Source of the DNA: an uncultured Collinsella sp.
Lineage (GTDB): Bacteria; Actinomycetota; Coriobacteriia; Coriobacteriales; Coriobacteriaceae
Length of the DNA: 19,945 nucleotides
Assembly: GCA_900554465.1 (NCBI GenBank)
Contig: USHF01000008.1
Location: forward strand, 1-19,945
Direction: 5' to 3'
Part shown: positions 1 through 6,711 of the stretch, in pieces
Layout of the letters: each line of letters begins with the position of its first letter
Numbering within the stretch: the first letter of the stretch is position 1
Program-made: the position numbers and the translations under genes
The notes under the pieces: generated by a model
Database searches by the model: none
Seen by the model: the letters and a program-made list of their open reading frames with translations, nothing else
Told to the model about the DNA's origin: nothing

Positions 1-45
1 GATCTGCGCATGTCTCGTGGGCTCGGAGATGTGTATAAGAGACAG
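1..45 (+). other. Illumina Nextera i7 adapter (artefact, not genomic)
   Basis: Positions 27-45 are exactly the 19-base Tn5 mosaic end AGATGTGTATAAGAGACAG. Positions 12-26 are the Nextera read-2 stem GTCTCGTGGGCTCGG. Positions 1-3 (GAT) fit the end of P7, and 4-11 (CTGCGCAT) sit exactly where the 8-base i7 index belongs; from memory this is the Nextera XT N722 index. The genomic sequence therefore starts at 46. Translations across this stretch give the known contaminant peptides MSRGLGDVYKRQ and MGSEMCIRDR, which should not be annotated. Confidence 0.98.
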
Positions 46-762
46 GTGCTGTTCTCCTACGAGGCCACCGACAAGGTGCTCTTTAGTGCCGACGGCTTTG
101 GCAAGTTTGGCGCCAACGACATCGAGGATCCGGAAGGGTGGGCCTGCGAGGCGCGCCGTTACTACTTTGGCATCGTGGGCAAGTTCGGCAAGTTTGTACA
201 GGCCGTGCTCAAGAAGGCCGCCGATTTGGACATCCAGGTCATCTGCCCGCTCCATGGTCCCGTTCTTACCGAGAACCTGGGCTATTACCTCGACACCTAC
301 AACACCTGGTCGAGCTATCAGCCCGAGGACGAGGGCATCACGATTGCCTACGCGAGCGTCTACGGCCACCTGAAGGCCGCCGTCGAGGAGCTCGCCGCAG
401 CGCTCGAGGCTCGCGGCCAGAAGGTCTCCGTTTTTGACTTGGCTCGCGACGACATGGCCGAGGCCGTTGAGGACGCGTTCCGCTACGACCGCCTGGTGCT
501 CGCCTCCATCACCTATCAGGGCGAGATCTTCCCGTTCATGAGCACCTTTATCCACACGCTTGCCGAGCATGCCTACCAGAACCGTACCGTGGCGCTTGTC
601 GAGGCCGGTTCCTGGGCGCCTGCAGCTGCCAAGGTTATGACCAAGGAGCTCGAGGGTATGAAGGACATCACCCTGGCGCAGAACAAGGTGACCGTCCTGG
701 GTTCGCTCAACGACGCCTCGCGCGCCCAGATCGAGGCCCTCGCCGACGAGCTTTCCAAGTAG
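46..762 (+). CDS. FprA-family A-type flavoprotein (flavodiiron protein), 5'-truncated
   Basis: C-terminal part of a flavodiiron protein, a cytoplasmic enzyme family that reduces O2 or NO to water or N2O, usually for oxygen/nitrosative defence in anaerobes. The visible reading frame starts with VLFSYEATDKVLFSADGFG, the late part of the metallo-beta-lactamase (diiron) domain, including the FSAD(A/G)FGKFG segment and the HGPVL histidine ligand region. From about codon 90 a flavodoxin-like FMN domain follows (ITIAYASVYGHLKAAVEELA). The frame stays open to the TAG at 760-762. The true start and the first roughly 150-170 residues lie off the contig. An ATG at 10 is in frame but belongs to adapter sequence, so a 250-residue protein starting there would be a chimera. 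No downstream partner is visible because the IS element follows 44 bases later. Confidence 0.9.
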   Translation: MLFSYEATDKVLFSADGFGKFGANDIEDPEGWACEARRYYFGIVGKFGKFVQAVLKKAADLDIQVICPLHGPVLTENLGYYLDTYNTWSSYQPEDEGITIAYASVYGHLKAAVEELAAALEARGQKVSVFDLARDDMAEAVEDAFRYDRLVLASITYQGEIFPFMSTFIHTLAEHAYQNRTVALVEAGSWAPAAAKVMTKELEGMKDITLAQNKVTVLGSLNDASRAQIEALADELSK

Positions 763-813
763 CGATACGTTCACTTTTAACGCACAAACCACCACAAAGG
801 TGCCTGTGAACTG

Positions 814-846
814 CCTCCCATTTCTTGGACATCGGGAAATGGGAGG
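814..846 (+). promoter_or_regulatory. Hairpin sequestering the orfA ribosome binding site
   Basis: CCTCCCATTTC (814-824) and GAAATGGGAGG (836-846) form a perfect 11-bp stem with an 11-base loop. The 3' arm contains the GGGAGG Shine-Dalgarno that serves the orfA ATG at 853. A transcript entering from outside the IS would fold and hide the RBS, whereas a transcript starting inside the stem would not. This arrangement is known to protect other ISs (IS10, IS50) from activation by read-through. The function here is inferred. Confidence 0.6.
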
Positions 847-852
847 TTTTCC

Positions 853-1350
853 ATGAGTATAGATCTCAGGTCGAAGCACGACCTGGAGTCCAGGAGGCGG
901 GCCGTCGAGCTCTTCGACGCCGGCGTCGGCTGCAAGCCGGCGGCCGAGGCCCTGTCCGTCCCCCGCGAGACCGTGAGAGAATGGCAGTGGGTATACCGGG
1001 CGTTCGGAAGCGAGGCGCTGCTGTCCATGGACGGGAAACAATCCAGTTACACATTCGAGCAGAGGGTCGCCGCGGCGTCGGCCGTGGTCGACGACGGGAT
1101 GGCGAAGGCCGACGCCATGGCCGAGTTCGGGATCAGGTCGAAATCCCCGCTGGAGCGCTGGTGCAGGCTCTACCGCGAGGGCGGCGCCGAGGCGCTGCGG
1201 CCCCGCCCGAAGGGCAGACCGAGGGGGTCGAGGTCGAAACCCCGGGCCCGCACCCGCGAGCAGGAGCTCGAGGAGCGCTGCCGCAGGCTCGAGGCCGAGG
1301 TCGCCTACCTAAAAAAATTGCGCGCCCTGGTCGAGCGGGACGGGCTCTGA
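853..1350 (+). CDS. IS3-family transposase OrfA (helix-turn-helix protein)
   Basis: The first IS ORF encodes 165 residues and starts at ATG 853 after the Shine-Dalgarno GGGAGG (841-846). The N-terminal half holds two helix-turn-helix-like segments (RRRAVELFDAGVGCKPAAEALSV, about residues 14-36, and AKADAMAEFGIRSKSPLERW, about residues 83-102). A basic linker follows (RPRPKGRPRGSRSKPRAR). It ends in a leucine-zipper-like stretch (QELEERCRRLEAEVAYLKKL) that multimerises OrfA in this family. OrfA binds the terminal repeats and, alone, usually acts as a regulator. The frame continues to TGA at 1348-1350, but an A7 run at 1311-1317 allows some ribosomes to move to the orfB frame and make the OrfAB transposase of about 456 residues. 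Confidence 0.9.
   Translation: MSIDLRSKHDLESRRRAVELFDAGVGCKPAAEALSVPRETVREWQWVYRAFGSEALLSMDGKQSSYTFEQRVAAASAVVDDGMAKADAMAEFGIRSKSPLERWCRLYREGGAEALRPRPKGRPRGSRSKPRARTREQELEERCRRLEAEVAYLKKLRALVERDGL
1311..1317 (+). other. Programmed -1 frameshift site (A7) of the IS
   Basis: Seven A residues lie in phase A AAA AAA relative to orfA (CTA AAA AAA TTG). Slipping back one base takes the ribosome from the orfA frame (853) into the orfB frame, reading AAA AAA ATT GCG. The geometry matches canonical IS3-family A6G/A7 slippery sites. I did not identify a definite downstream pseudoknot. Confidence 0.85.
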
Positions 1351-2222
1351 CCAGGGCGGCGGCCGAGGCGGTGAGGGCGCTGCGCGCGGAGGGGCACTCC
1401 CTGCGCCACCTGCTGGAGTGCTCGGGGCTCAGGAGGTCGACCTACTACTACGCGCTGGCGCACCCGCGGAGGCCGACCCGGCCCGAGCTGCGCGACGCCG
1501 CGGCCGAGATATTCTCGCGCACCGCCAACGGCTGCGGGCACCGGCAGATAGCCATGTGCCTGCGCGCCGAGCTGGGCGCGGTCGTGGCCGACAAGACCGC
1601 GCTCAAGATGATGCGCGAGATGGGCATCCGGTGCGGGATACGCCGCCGGGGCTCCCGCCGCCGGTACAGCTCCTACAGGGGGCTCGTGGGGAGCACGTTC
1701 GAGAACGTCATCGCGAGGGACTTCGGCGCCGAGGGGCCGTGGCAGAAGCTCGGCACCGACGTCACCGAGTTCAAGGTGGCGGGCGCCAAGGCCTACTGGG
1801 CCCCGGTGCTCGACTTCTGCACGAAGGAGATCGTGGCGAGCGACATATCGACCTCGCCGGACCTCGCCCAGCAGCACAGGATGCTCGACCGGCTTCTCGA
1901 GGCCCTGCCCGACGGGGCGGCGCCGACCATGCATTCGGACATGGGCTGGCAGTACCAGCACGAGTCCTACACCTCCAGGCTGGAGGGGGCGGGCATCACC
2001 CAGAGCATGTCGCGCAAGGGGAACTGCATCGACAACGCCGCCACCGAGCAGCTCTTCGGCCACGTGAAGGACGAGTTCTACCGCGGCAGGGAGTGGGGCA
2101 GCTTCGGGGACTTCAAGCGCGACCTGGAGGGGTACATAGCCCATTGGAACACGCGGCGCAGGCAGGTAAGATTGAAGGGCCTGACGCCGGAGGAGTTCCG
2201 GAACCGGGCCCTTGCGGCGTAG
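1317..2222 (+). CDS. IS3-family transposase OrfB (DDE integrase catalytic part of OrfAB)
   Basis: Catalytic half of the transposase, about 301 residues after the frameshift, ending at TAG 2220-2222. An N-terminal HTH_21-like segment (TTANGCGHRQIAMCLR-like) is followed by the rve/RNase-H fold. The DDE triad is visible: D in GTDVTEF (codon 1758), D in HSDMGWQY (codon 1938) and E in DNAATEQLFG (codon 2046). There are 35 residues between the second D and the E, as expected for the D(35)E pattern of IS3 transposases. The C-terminus carries the usual YIAHWNTRRRQVRLKGLTPEEFR ending. All motifs are intact, so the element looks potentially active. It would be expressed mainly as the OrfAB fusion; I found no strong independent start with a Shine-Dalgarno. 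Confidence 0.92.
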   Translation: MARPGRAGRALTRAAAEAVRALRAEGHSLRHLLECSGLRRSTYYYALAHPRRPTRPELRDAAAEIFSRTANGCGHRQIAMCLRAELGAVVADKTALKMMREMGIRCGIRRRGSRRRYSSYRGLVGSTFENVIARDFGAEGPWQKLGTDVTEFKVAGAKAYWAPVLDFCTKEIVASDISTSPDLAQQHRMLDRLLEALPDGAAPTMHSDMGWQYQHESYTSRLEGAGITQSMSRKGNCIDNAATEQLFGHVKDEFYRGREWGSFGDFKRDLEGYIAHWNTRRRQVRLKGLTPEEFRNRALAA

Positions 2223-2285
2223 TCGCTATTTATTCAGTCCAAGTTTCGGGGCGCAGTTCACAGGCACCTTTGTGGTGGTTTTTGT

Positions 2286-3089
2286 TTAAGCGCCGGCGAT
2301 GAGGAGATTTGGGCGGGCGTTGTCGACGATCTCGACGATTGAGGTGGCGACGGCGTGATCGGGATCACGGTCCATCACGATGGTGTCGACATCTGCCAGC
2401 TCGGCAAAGCGGTACATGCCGCGTCCGTTGACCTTGCTGGCGTCCATGAGGGCGACGCTTTGGCGGGCGGCGCCGACCATAGCCGCTTTGGTCTCGGCCA
2501 TCTGCGGAAAGTCGGTGGTAAAGCCGCAGCCGGGAACAAAGGCGCCGGGGCACATGATGGCGAGGTCAGCGTGAACCATTCGCAGCGCCTGCATGGTGAG
2601 CGGACCGTACAAATAACGATGGCCTTTGCGCAGTGCTCCGCCCAGCATGGCAACATCGACCGAGGGCATGCTCTCGTCGATGTAATCGGCAATGGTAATG
2701 TCGGCCGTGATGACGGTGATGCCGTCGCGTTGGTCGAGGAGCCGGACAAACTCGAGAGCGGTGGTGCCCGAGTCGACGAGCAGGGTGTCACCATTGCCGA
2801 CGAGTTCAATGGCGCTTTGTGCGATGGCCTGCTTGGCGGCGACATTGACGTTGATACGGCGATCCTGCGTGGAGACGGTTAGGCGTTTGTGGAGCGACAC
2901 AGCGCCGCCGTGCGTGCGGCGCAGTTTGCCGGACTCGGCGAGCGCGTCTAGGTCGGCACGGGCGGTAACGGAGGACACGCCAAAGGTCTGGGCGATTTCT
3001 GCCACCTGCACCGAGGCGTTATGTTCGAGCATCTCCATGATGGCGGCGCGACGCTCATCGGCGAAAGCTCGGGTTGTTGCATGGGCCAT
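2286..3089 (-). CDS. DeoR/GlpR-family sugar-phosphate-responsive transcriptional regulator
   Basis: A 267-residue cytoplasmic repressor-type protein. The N-terminus has the DeoR helix-turn-helix (ADERRAAIMEMLEHNASVQVAEIAQTFGVS...) ending in the family hallmark RRTHGGAV. The C-terminal DeoRC effector domain follows, with DSGTTALEFVRLL and MLGGALRKGHRYLYGP. I chose the ATG at 3089 (MAHATTRAF) because GGAG lies 6 bases upstream. An in-frame ATG at 3137 has no Shine-Dalgarno and would add a 16-residue tail unlike the family. The gene is divergent from the class II aldolase at 3425, so it most likely controls that gene and itself, responding to a phosphorylated sugar. Its stop codon lies 4 bases from the right repeat of the IS. 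Confidence 0.88.
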   Translation of the reverse strand: MAHATTRAFADERRAAIMEMLEHNASVQVAEIAQTFGVSSVTARADLDALAESGKLRRTHGGAVSLHKRLTVSTQDRRINVNVAAKQAIAQSAIELVGNGDTLLVDSGTTALEFVRLLDQRDGITVITADITIADYIDESMPSVDVAMLGGALRKGHRYLYGPLTMQALRMVHADLAIMCPGAFVPGCGFTTDFPQMAETKAAMVGAARQSVALMDASKVNGRGMYRFAELADVDTIVMDRDPDHAVATSIVEIVDNARPNLLIAGA

Positions 3090-3424
3090 ATCTACTCCAT
3101 CATCGTCTGAAATTTGCAGGAATTGTGTTGAGTACATTTTCGTTCATTTTCTTTTTGAGTAAGAAAACGCCTTTCGATTACTTATCTTTTCTATAAAAGA
3201 AAGATGATTCGCTTGAAAACCGGGATATCGGATAGGGGGATTTGATCCGATTCCCTTCCGTTTGCTTTTCAAAAACGAGTGTCTTGACCTGTGTGCTGGC
3301 GATATCTCGTGCGTGCGACAGATGCGATTTTCATACAATAAGCGCAGCAAAACGCAAGGTAAAACGCCTTGCGGACACGTATGCCCGATGTCCAGATGCG
3401 GGCGATGGAGAGGAGCAAACGCTC
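3090..3424. promoter_or_regulatory. Divergent control region between deoR-type gene and aldolase
   Basis: This 335-bp spacer is AT-rich compared with the flanking genes near the regulator. Candidate sites are a short palindrome TCTTTT-ctat-AAAAGA at 3185-3200 (possible operator), a -10-like TACAAT at 3334-3339 for the aldolase without a convincing -35 at the right distance, and a TTGACC at 3284-3289 without a matching -10. A 7-bp stem CGCAAGG/CCTTGCG at 3353-3373 falls in the presumed 5' leader. The assignments are inferences from spacing only. Confidence 0.35.
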
Positions 3425-4282
3425 ATGGCACTTGTTACCACCGAAAAGATGCTCAAGGACGCTCAGGCCGGCCACTACGCCGTTGGCGCGTTCAACGTCG
3501 AGAACCTCGAGTTTGTTATGGCTGTTCTGGCCGCTGCCGAGGAGACCAAGTCCCCCGTCATCATGCAGACCACCCCGGGCACCATCAAGACCGCTGGCTT
3601 GGATTACTTCTACGGCATGGTCAAGGCTGCTGCCGAGCGCGCTTCTGTGCCCGTCGCTCTGCACCTCGACCACGGCGATGGTTATGACCGCTGTATGCAG
3701 GCTTTCCGCACTGGCTACACCTCTGTCATGATCGACGGTTCGCACGAGTCCTTCGAGGACAACATTGCCCTGACCAAGTCCGTCGCCGACGCTGGCCGCG
3801 CCATGGGCGTGCCCGTCGAGGCCGAGCTCGGCAAGGTTGGCGGCAAGGAGGACGACGGTCCCGCGGTTGAGGGTGAGAGCCCCTACACCGATCCGGCCGA
3901 GGCCAAGGAGTTCGTCGAGCGCACTGGCTGCACCTCCCTCGCTATTGGCGTTGGCACCAGCCACGGCGTGTACACGAGCGATCCGCATATCGAGCAGTCC
4001 GTGGTCAAGGCCATCCGCGACGCCGTCGACGTGCCGCTGGTTCTGCACGGCACCTCCGGTGTGCCCGATGAACAGGTTGCCGAGGCTGTGAAGAACGGCA
4101 TCTGCAAGGTTAACTACGCCACCGAGCTGCGTCAGGCTTACACCAAGGGCTTCATAGCCTACATGGCCGAGAACCCCGCCTGCTTCGATCCTAAAAAGCC
4201 GGCCAAGGAGGGCATGCGCGAGATCACCGAGCTGGTTAAGATCCGCATGACCAACCTCAACTCTGTGGGCAAAGCAGAGTAA
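3425..4282 (+). CDS. Class II (zinc) ketose-bisphosphate aldolase, Fba/GatY type
   Basis: A 285-residue enzyme that reversibly cleaves fructose- or tagatose-1,6-bisphosphate to glyceraldehyde-3-phosphate and DHAP. Visible landmarks: GAFNVENLE near residue 21; catalytic Asp and zinc His in HLDHGDG (D82, H83); GSHESFEDN near 105; VEAELGKVGG near 131; further zinc ligands in GTSHGVY (H180) and LHGTSGVP (H208); and the phosphate loop KVNYATELR. The start ATG 3425 has a strong GGAGAGGAG upstream and matches family length; upstream in-frame codons lack an RBS. The sequence uses C-ending codons heavily, suggesting strong expression. The divergent DeoR-type regulator is typical of tagatose/galactitol-type aldolases. 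No PTS or kinase gene is nearby, so fructose versus tagatose specificity cannot be settled here. Confidence 0.92.
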   Translation: MALVTTEKMLKDAQAGHYAVGAFNVENLEFVMAVLAAAEETKSPVIMQTTPGTIKTAGLDYFYGMVKAAAERASVPVALHLDHGDGYDRCMQAFRTGYTSVMIDGSHESFEDNIALTKSVADAGRAMGVPVEAELGKVGGKEDDGPAVEGESPYTDPAEAKEFVERTGCTSLAIGVGTSHGVYTSDPHIEQSVVKAIRDAVDVPLVLHGTSGVPDEQVAEAVKNGICKVNYATELRQAYTKGFIAYMAENPACFDPKKPAKEGMREITELVKIRMTNLNSVGKAE

Positions 4283-4315
4283 CAGCAAGGGTACTCCGAC
4301 TCGCTACATATCCCG

Positions 4316-4440
4316 GGGAGGGACGAGAACTTAGTTCCCCAATCGTCCTCGGGCATGCAAAAAGCCTCGCTGCGCACTTCGTGCGGCGAGGCTTTTTGCC
4401 CCCTGCGGAAAGATTGGGGAACTAAGCCCTCGTCCCTCCC
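4316..4440. repeat. Long inverted repeat enclosing a terminator
   Basis: Two 29-base arms, 4316-4344 and 4412-4440, are complementary except for two adjacent positions (GAGAACTTAG on one side against GAGGGCTTAG in the reverse complement of the other). They enclose the terminator hairpin at 4357-4399. A diverged second copy of the right arm with its lead-in (GCTGCGGAATGATTTTGGAA...) is at about 4507-4549. The whole lies between the convergent aldolase and HAD genes. It resembles a dispersed intergenic palindrome; a plain terminator would not need this outer stem. Confidence 0.8.
4357..4399. terminator. Bidirectional rho-independent terminator
   Basis: GCAAAAAGCCTCGC (4357-4370) pairs with GCGAGGCTTTTTGC (4386-4399). 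An inner CGCAC/GTGCG stem closes a TTC loop. The A-tract on one side and T-tract on the other allow use from both strands. It lies between the convergent aldolase (ends 4282) and HAD gene (ends 4605). Confidence 0.85.
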
Positions 4441-4461
4441 AGGTTGACTTACTCGAGGTCG

Positions 4462-4583
4462 TCGCCCTTGTGGCGTTAGGGCGGAAAATAATAAGAAGCC
4501 TTCGCGCTGCGGAATGATTTTGGAAACTAAGTGCGGGGGCCCGCCCAAGCTGTCCTGTTCAATCGCCCTTGTGGCGTTAGGGC
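4462..4583. repeat. Direct repeat pair with small hairpins
   Basis: The 21-base unit TCGCCCTTGTGGCGTTAGGG plus C occurs at 4462-4482 and again at 4563-4583. Each copy can form a GCCCT/AGGGC stem. The 80 bases between them contain the diverged copy of the long-inverted-repeat arm (about 4507-4549). The region is non-coding and downstream of the HAD gene on its strand. I see no T-run, so a terminator role is uncertain. Confidence 0.6.
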
Positions 4584-4604
4584 TGAAAGGGTGGGGCGCG
4601 TGGG

Positions 4605-5228
4605 TTATTTGGTTGTTAGGGTTAGTAGGTCGTTGGGGGTTTTGAGGTTGTAGGTGGCGTTTGGGATATCTTGGTGTGATCCCCATGCTGCTCGGGCAAA
4701 ACTGACCCCTGCTGAAGTTGCGCATTGTTCGTCGTAGACGGTGTCGCCAACGTAGACGACGTTGCCAGGATTCGCGCCCGCACGTCGGAGATATTCGAGC
4801 ATGGGTGCGGGTGCGGGTTTATGTTCGGTTGTGTCTTCGACAAGGATGATGTGCTCAAAATACTTATCGAAACCAAGGGGTGCAATTTCTTTTGCGTATT
4901 CGTCGCGCGCACGTGAGGAGACGATGCCAAGTTTGCAGCCGCTATCGGCGAGTGTTGCGATGACTTCAAGCAAACCTGGAAACACGCTGATGGTGCTTTT
5001 AAAGCTGGCGGCAACTTGGCACCAGCGATCCAACGTTGCCTGCGAGTAGATCCCAAGTTTCTCAAGGGCATCCTTGCCGGGTATGCCGAGGGCAAAGTCA
5101 AGCTCGTGTCGGGGAAGCGTTTTGCTGGTCTCTTCTTGGACAATCTGGACAAGCGATGACAGAACGCTTTCTTCTGTATCTGCCAATGTCCCATCAACGT
5201 CAAATACAATATGGTCAAAGTGCTTCAT
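4605..5228 (-). CDS. HAD-superfamily hydrolase (phosphoglycolate phosphatase-like, subfamily IA)
   Basis: A 207-residue cytoplasmic phosphatase-type enzyme. All four HAD motifs are present: motif I DVDGT (nucleophile D10, acid D12), motif II SS in IVSSRAR (S104), motif III lysine in HKPAPAP (K137), and motif IV GDTVYDEQ (D162, D166). The segment between motifs I and II has the helical C1 cap of subfamily IA. The best match in style is Gph/PpaX-like phosphatases; the substrate cannot be read from sequence. The start ATG 5228 has AGAGGAG about 7 bases upstream. It lies 56 bases downstream of the AraC-type gene on the same strand, so the two may be co-transcribed. Confidence 0.88.
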   Translation of the reverse strand: MKHFDHIVFDVDGTLADTEESVLSSLVQIVQEETSKTLPRHELDFALGIPGKDALEKLGIYSQATLDRWCQVAASFKSTISVFPGLLEVIATLADSGCKLGIVSSRARDEYAKEIAPLGFDKYFEHIILVEDTTEHKPAPAPMLEYLRRAGANPGNVVYVGDTVYDEQCATSAGVSFARAAWGSHQDIPNATYNLKTPNDLLTLTTK

Positions 5229-5284
5229 ATGATTACTCCTCTCTGTTGTTTGCCTGCAAGTTTGATGCAGTGACAGAAGAAGGG

Positions 5285-6223
5285 TTAGCGGGATTTCTGC
5301 CTGGTGCTATCGAGATTCTGCCTCGCTGCTCGATAGCTCGAAGGAGTGCACCCCATTTGTTCTTTAAATACCTGGCCAAGATGGCTTGCTGTTATAAATC
5401 CGCATTGGCGCGCGACTGTCTGTACCGTTCGCGTGGTGTGTGCCAAAAGTTCGCAAACACGGTTTATGCGGTATGCGCGTAGATATGCCGCCGGGGTCGT
5501 TCCTGCACAAGTTTTGATAATGCGGTAGCACTCTCTTTCGCTTACGCCGGCTGCAGATGCCATCTGGGGCACATCTATAGCGGCTGCATAGTTTGCGCGG
5601 ATAAAGTCCAGGATTGCCTTGAACTGTACGTCGCGGCTGGTCATCCAAGAGGCGCCGTCGGAAGAAAAGAGCGGTTCGGCCTTGGCGTTAATCTGAATCC
5701 AGAGCTCTGACAAACTATTTCGAAGCGCCATCTCGTTCTGCGGCCGTTGAAGGTCGTGGCTAAAGGAGCTCTTCAGCAAATCGATAAAGGGCATATCGTC
5801 GGGATTGGTGGGCGACCATTTGAGCACATCGACGCCTCGACATTGAAGCAATGGGTTGATGTAGCGCTTTTGGAGACGTCCCGCGGGATCGCCGAGCATC
5901 GACGGCTGAAAGATATGCAGCATTTGAATGGCTGGCGCCGAATTGGGTGATTGCAGCGTGCTGTGCAAAACGCCGCCGTTGATAAAGCCGGCGGACCCTT
6001 CCTCAAAGCGTACGTGCTCATGAGCCGCGTGCGTTCGATAGTCAATCGCTCCCTGCTCCATGTAGAAAAGCTCAACTTCGGAATGCCAGTGCCAGGGGAC
6101 GGAATTGCCCGGATAGCGAGCGAATTCTGCGCGTTCGGCAATATAGGGCCAGTCTTCGGCGGTCTCGGGAAACGCTTCCTCGCGTCCTCCGCGGTGCAAT
6201 TCTATGTGATCCATGTTTCGCAT
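5285..6223 (-). CDS. AraC-family transcriptional regulator with N-terminal cupin domain
   Basis: A 312-residue DNA-binding protein. The N-terminal half is a cupin-type ligand domain (PGNSVPWHWHSEVELFYMEQG, about residues 38-58, then HEHVRFEEGSAGFINGGVLHS). The C-terminal ~100 residues form the tandem AraC helix-turn-helix (IDVPQMASAAGVSERECYRIIK and TVQTVARQCGFITASHLGQVFKE). Such regulators usually sense sugars or related small molecules, but the target here is unknown. The ATG at 6223 has a TATACT hexamer 6 bases upstream and no good Shine-Dalgarno. This spacing would suit a leaderless transcript, though the -35 is weak. ATG at 6214 (MDHIE) is an alternative start. The likely partner is the HAD gene downstream. 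Confidence 0.88.
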   Translation of the reverse strand: MRNMDHIELHRGGREEAFPETAEDWPYIAERAEFARYPGNSVPWHWHSEVELFYMEQGAIDYRTHAAHEHVRFEEGSAGFINGGVLHSTLQSPNSAPAIQMLHIFQPSMLGDPAGRLQKRYINPLLQCRGVDVLKWSPTNPDDMPFIDLLKSSFSHDLQRPQNEMALRNSLSELWIQINAKAEPLFSSDGASWMTSRDVQFKAILDFIRANYAAAIDVPQMASAAGVSERECYRIIKTCAGTTPAAYLRAYRINRVCELLAHTTRTVQTVARQCGFITASHLGQVFKEQMGCTPSSYRAARQNLDSTRQKSR

Positions 6224-6248
6224 GGCATCAGTATAAAGCGCGATGGGC

Positions 6249-6458
6249 TTAGATTGCTCTTGCCTGTTCGGGGAACGCCTTGTTTAGGGATGCTTGGAGC
6301 TTTTCGAAGGATGCTCGTAAGTTGAGGCTCTGATCGGCTGAGCGCTTGGTTTTTGTGGTGGGGGAGTCGAGGAGGCCGTTTCTCTGTGTCGGGGGGAAGG
6401 AGAAAAGGTTTGCATGTTTTAGGGATGGCTGCTGTGCTGCGTCATTGGAAGAATGCAT
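6249..6458 (-). CDS. Small hypothetical ORF (69 codons), doubtful
   Basis: Encodes MHSSNDAAQQPSLKHANLF... with a C-terminal amphipathic-looking stretch (LRASFEKLQASLNKAFPEQ). ATG 6458 has GAGGAGG about 10 bases upstream, and the stop is 25 bases before the AraC-type start on the same strand. I do not recognise the product. Its AT-rich composition and irregular codon choice differ from the neighbours. It may be a real small protein, a degenerate gene or chance. Confidence 0.3.
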   Translation of the reverse strand: MHSSNDAAQQPSLKHANLFSFPPTQRNGLLDSPTTKTKRSADQSLNLRASFEKLQASLNKAFPEQARAI

Positions 6459-6460
6459 GC

Positions 6461-6553
6461 TTATGCGGCCTCCTCGATATCCACCAAAAGGATGCGCTCG
6501 GGGTTTGCTGCTAGGTCCCGTGCGCTGGCTACATTATGCCGCGGCTGCCGCAA
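6461..6553 (-). pseudogene. Possible remnant of a small gene ending in NPERILLVDIEEAA
   Basis: The minus-strand frame ending at TAA 6461-6463 reads ...VASARDLAANPERILLVDIEEAA, which looks like genuine coding sequence (balanced, high-GC codons). No in-frame ATG or GTG precedes it; only a TTG at 6553 without an RBS. Its last codons contain the Shine-Dalgarno of the 69-codon ORF, and the two are 2 bases apart, as in a small operon whose first gene has lost its 5' end. I cannot name the family. Confidence 0.25.
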
Positions 6554-6711
6554 AGAAGCGCTAAAGAAAGGCTTAACCTGGTTTGGTGTTACGATGAAAC
6601 TGCAGGTCAGAGGTATCGAGTAACACTCTTGAAAGGTTTTGAGCTTAAGGGCTTTCTAAGGTTTGTGACGTGGATGTGGCGCGGACGTGCGTAGCGTGTG
6701 AATGCTCGCTG

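Larger units (their letters stand above)
786..2281 (+). mobile_element. IS3-family (IS150-like) insertion sequence with extended terminal repeats
   Basis: A complete two-ORF IS. Perfect 29-bp inverted repeats lie at 786-814 and 2253-2281. Within them, TGAACTGC begins at 807 and GCAGTTCA ends at 2260; these are the TG...CA tips expected of IS3-family ends and would give a 1454-bp element (807-2260). The outer 21 bp on each side (786-806, 2261-2281) match the arm and loop of a free-standing stem-loop at 18977-19013. They could therefore be target sequence rather than IS. I find no 3-4 bp direct target duplication at either choice of boundary. The element separates convergent genes (fprA ending at 762, the deoR-type gene ending at 2286), so it appears to disrupt no ORF. 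Confidence 0.9.

Noticed and set aside
10..45. In-frame ATG at position 10 as the start of the flavodiiron gene
   Set aside because: These codons are translated adapter sequence; the gene is truncated at 46.
786..2281. Direct target-site duplication of the IS
   Set aside because: Flanking bases on the two sides are inverted, not direct, repeats at either possible boundary.
1418..2302. 294-codon plus-strand ORF inside the IS
   Set aside because: Out-of-frame with orfB, which carries the complete DDE motifs; composition-driven shadow.
3242..3424. N-terminal extension of the aldolase
   Set aside because: No RBS and non-family sequence; ATG 3425 has a strong RBS and gives normal length.
4462..4583. 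CRISPR-like direct repeats
   Set aside because: Only two copies with a spacer of about 80 bases that itself contains another repeat; no cas genes.
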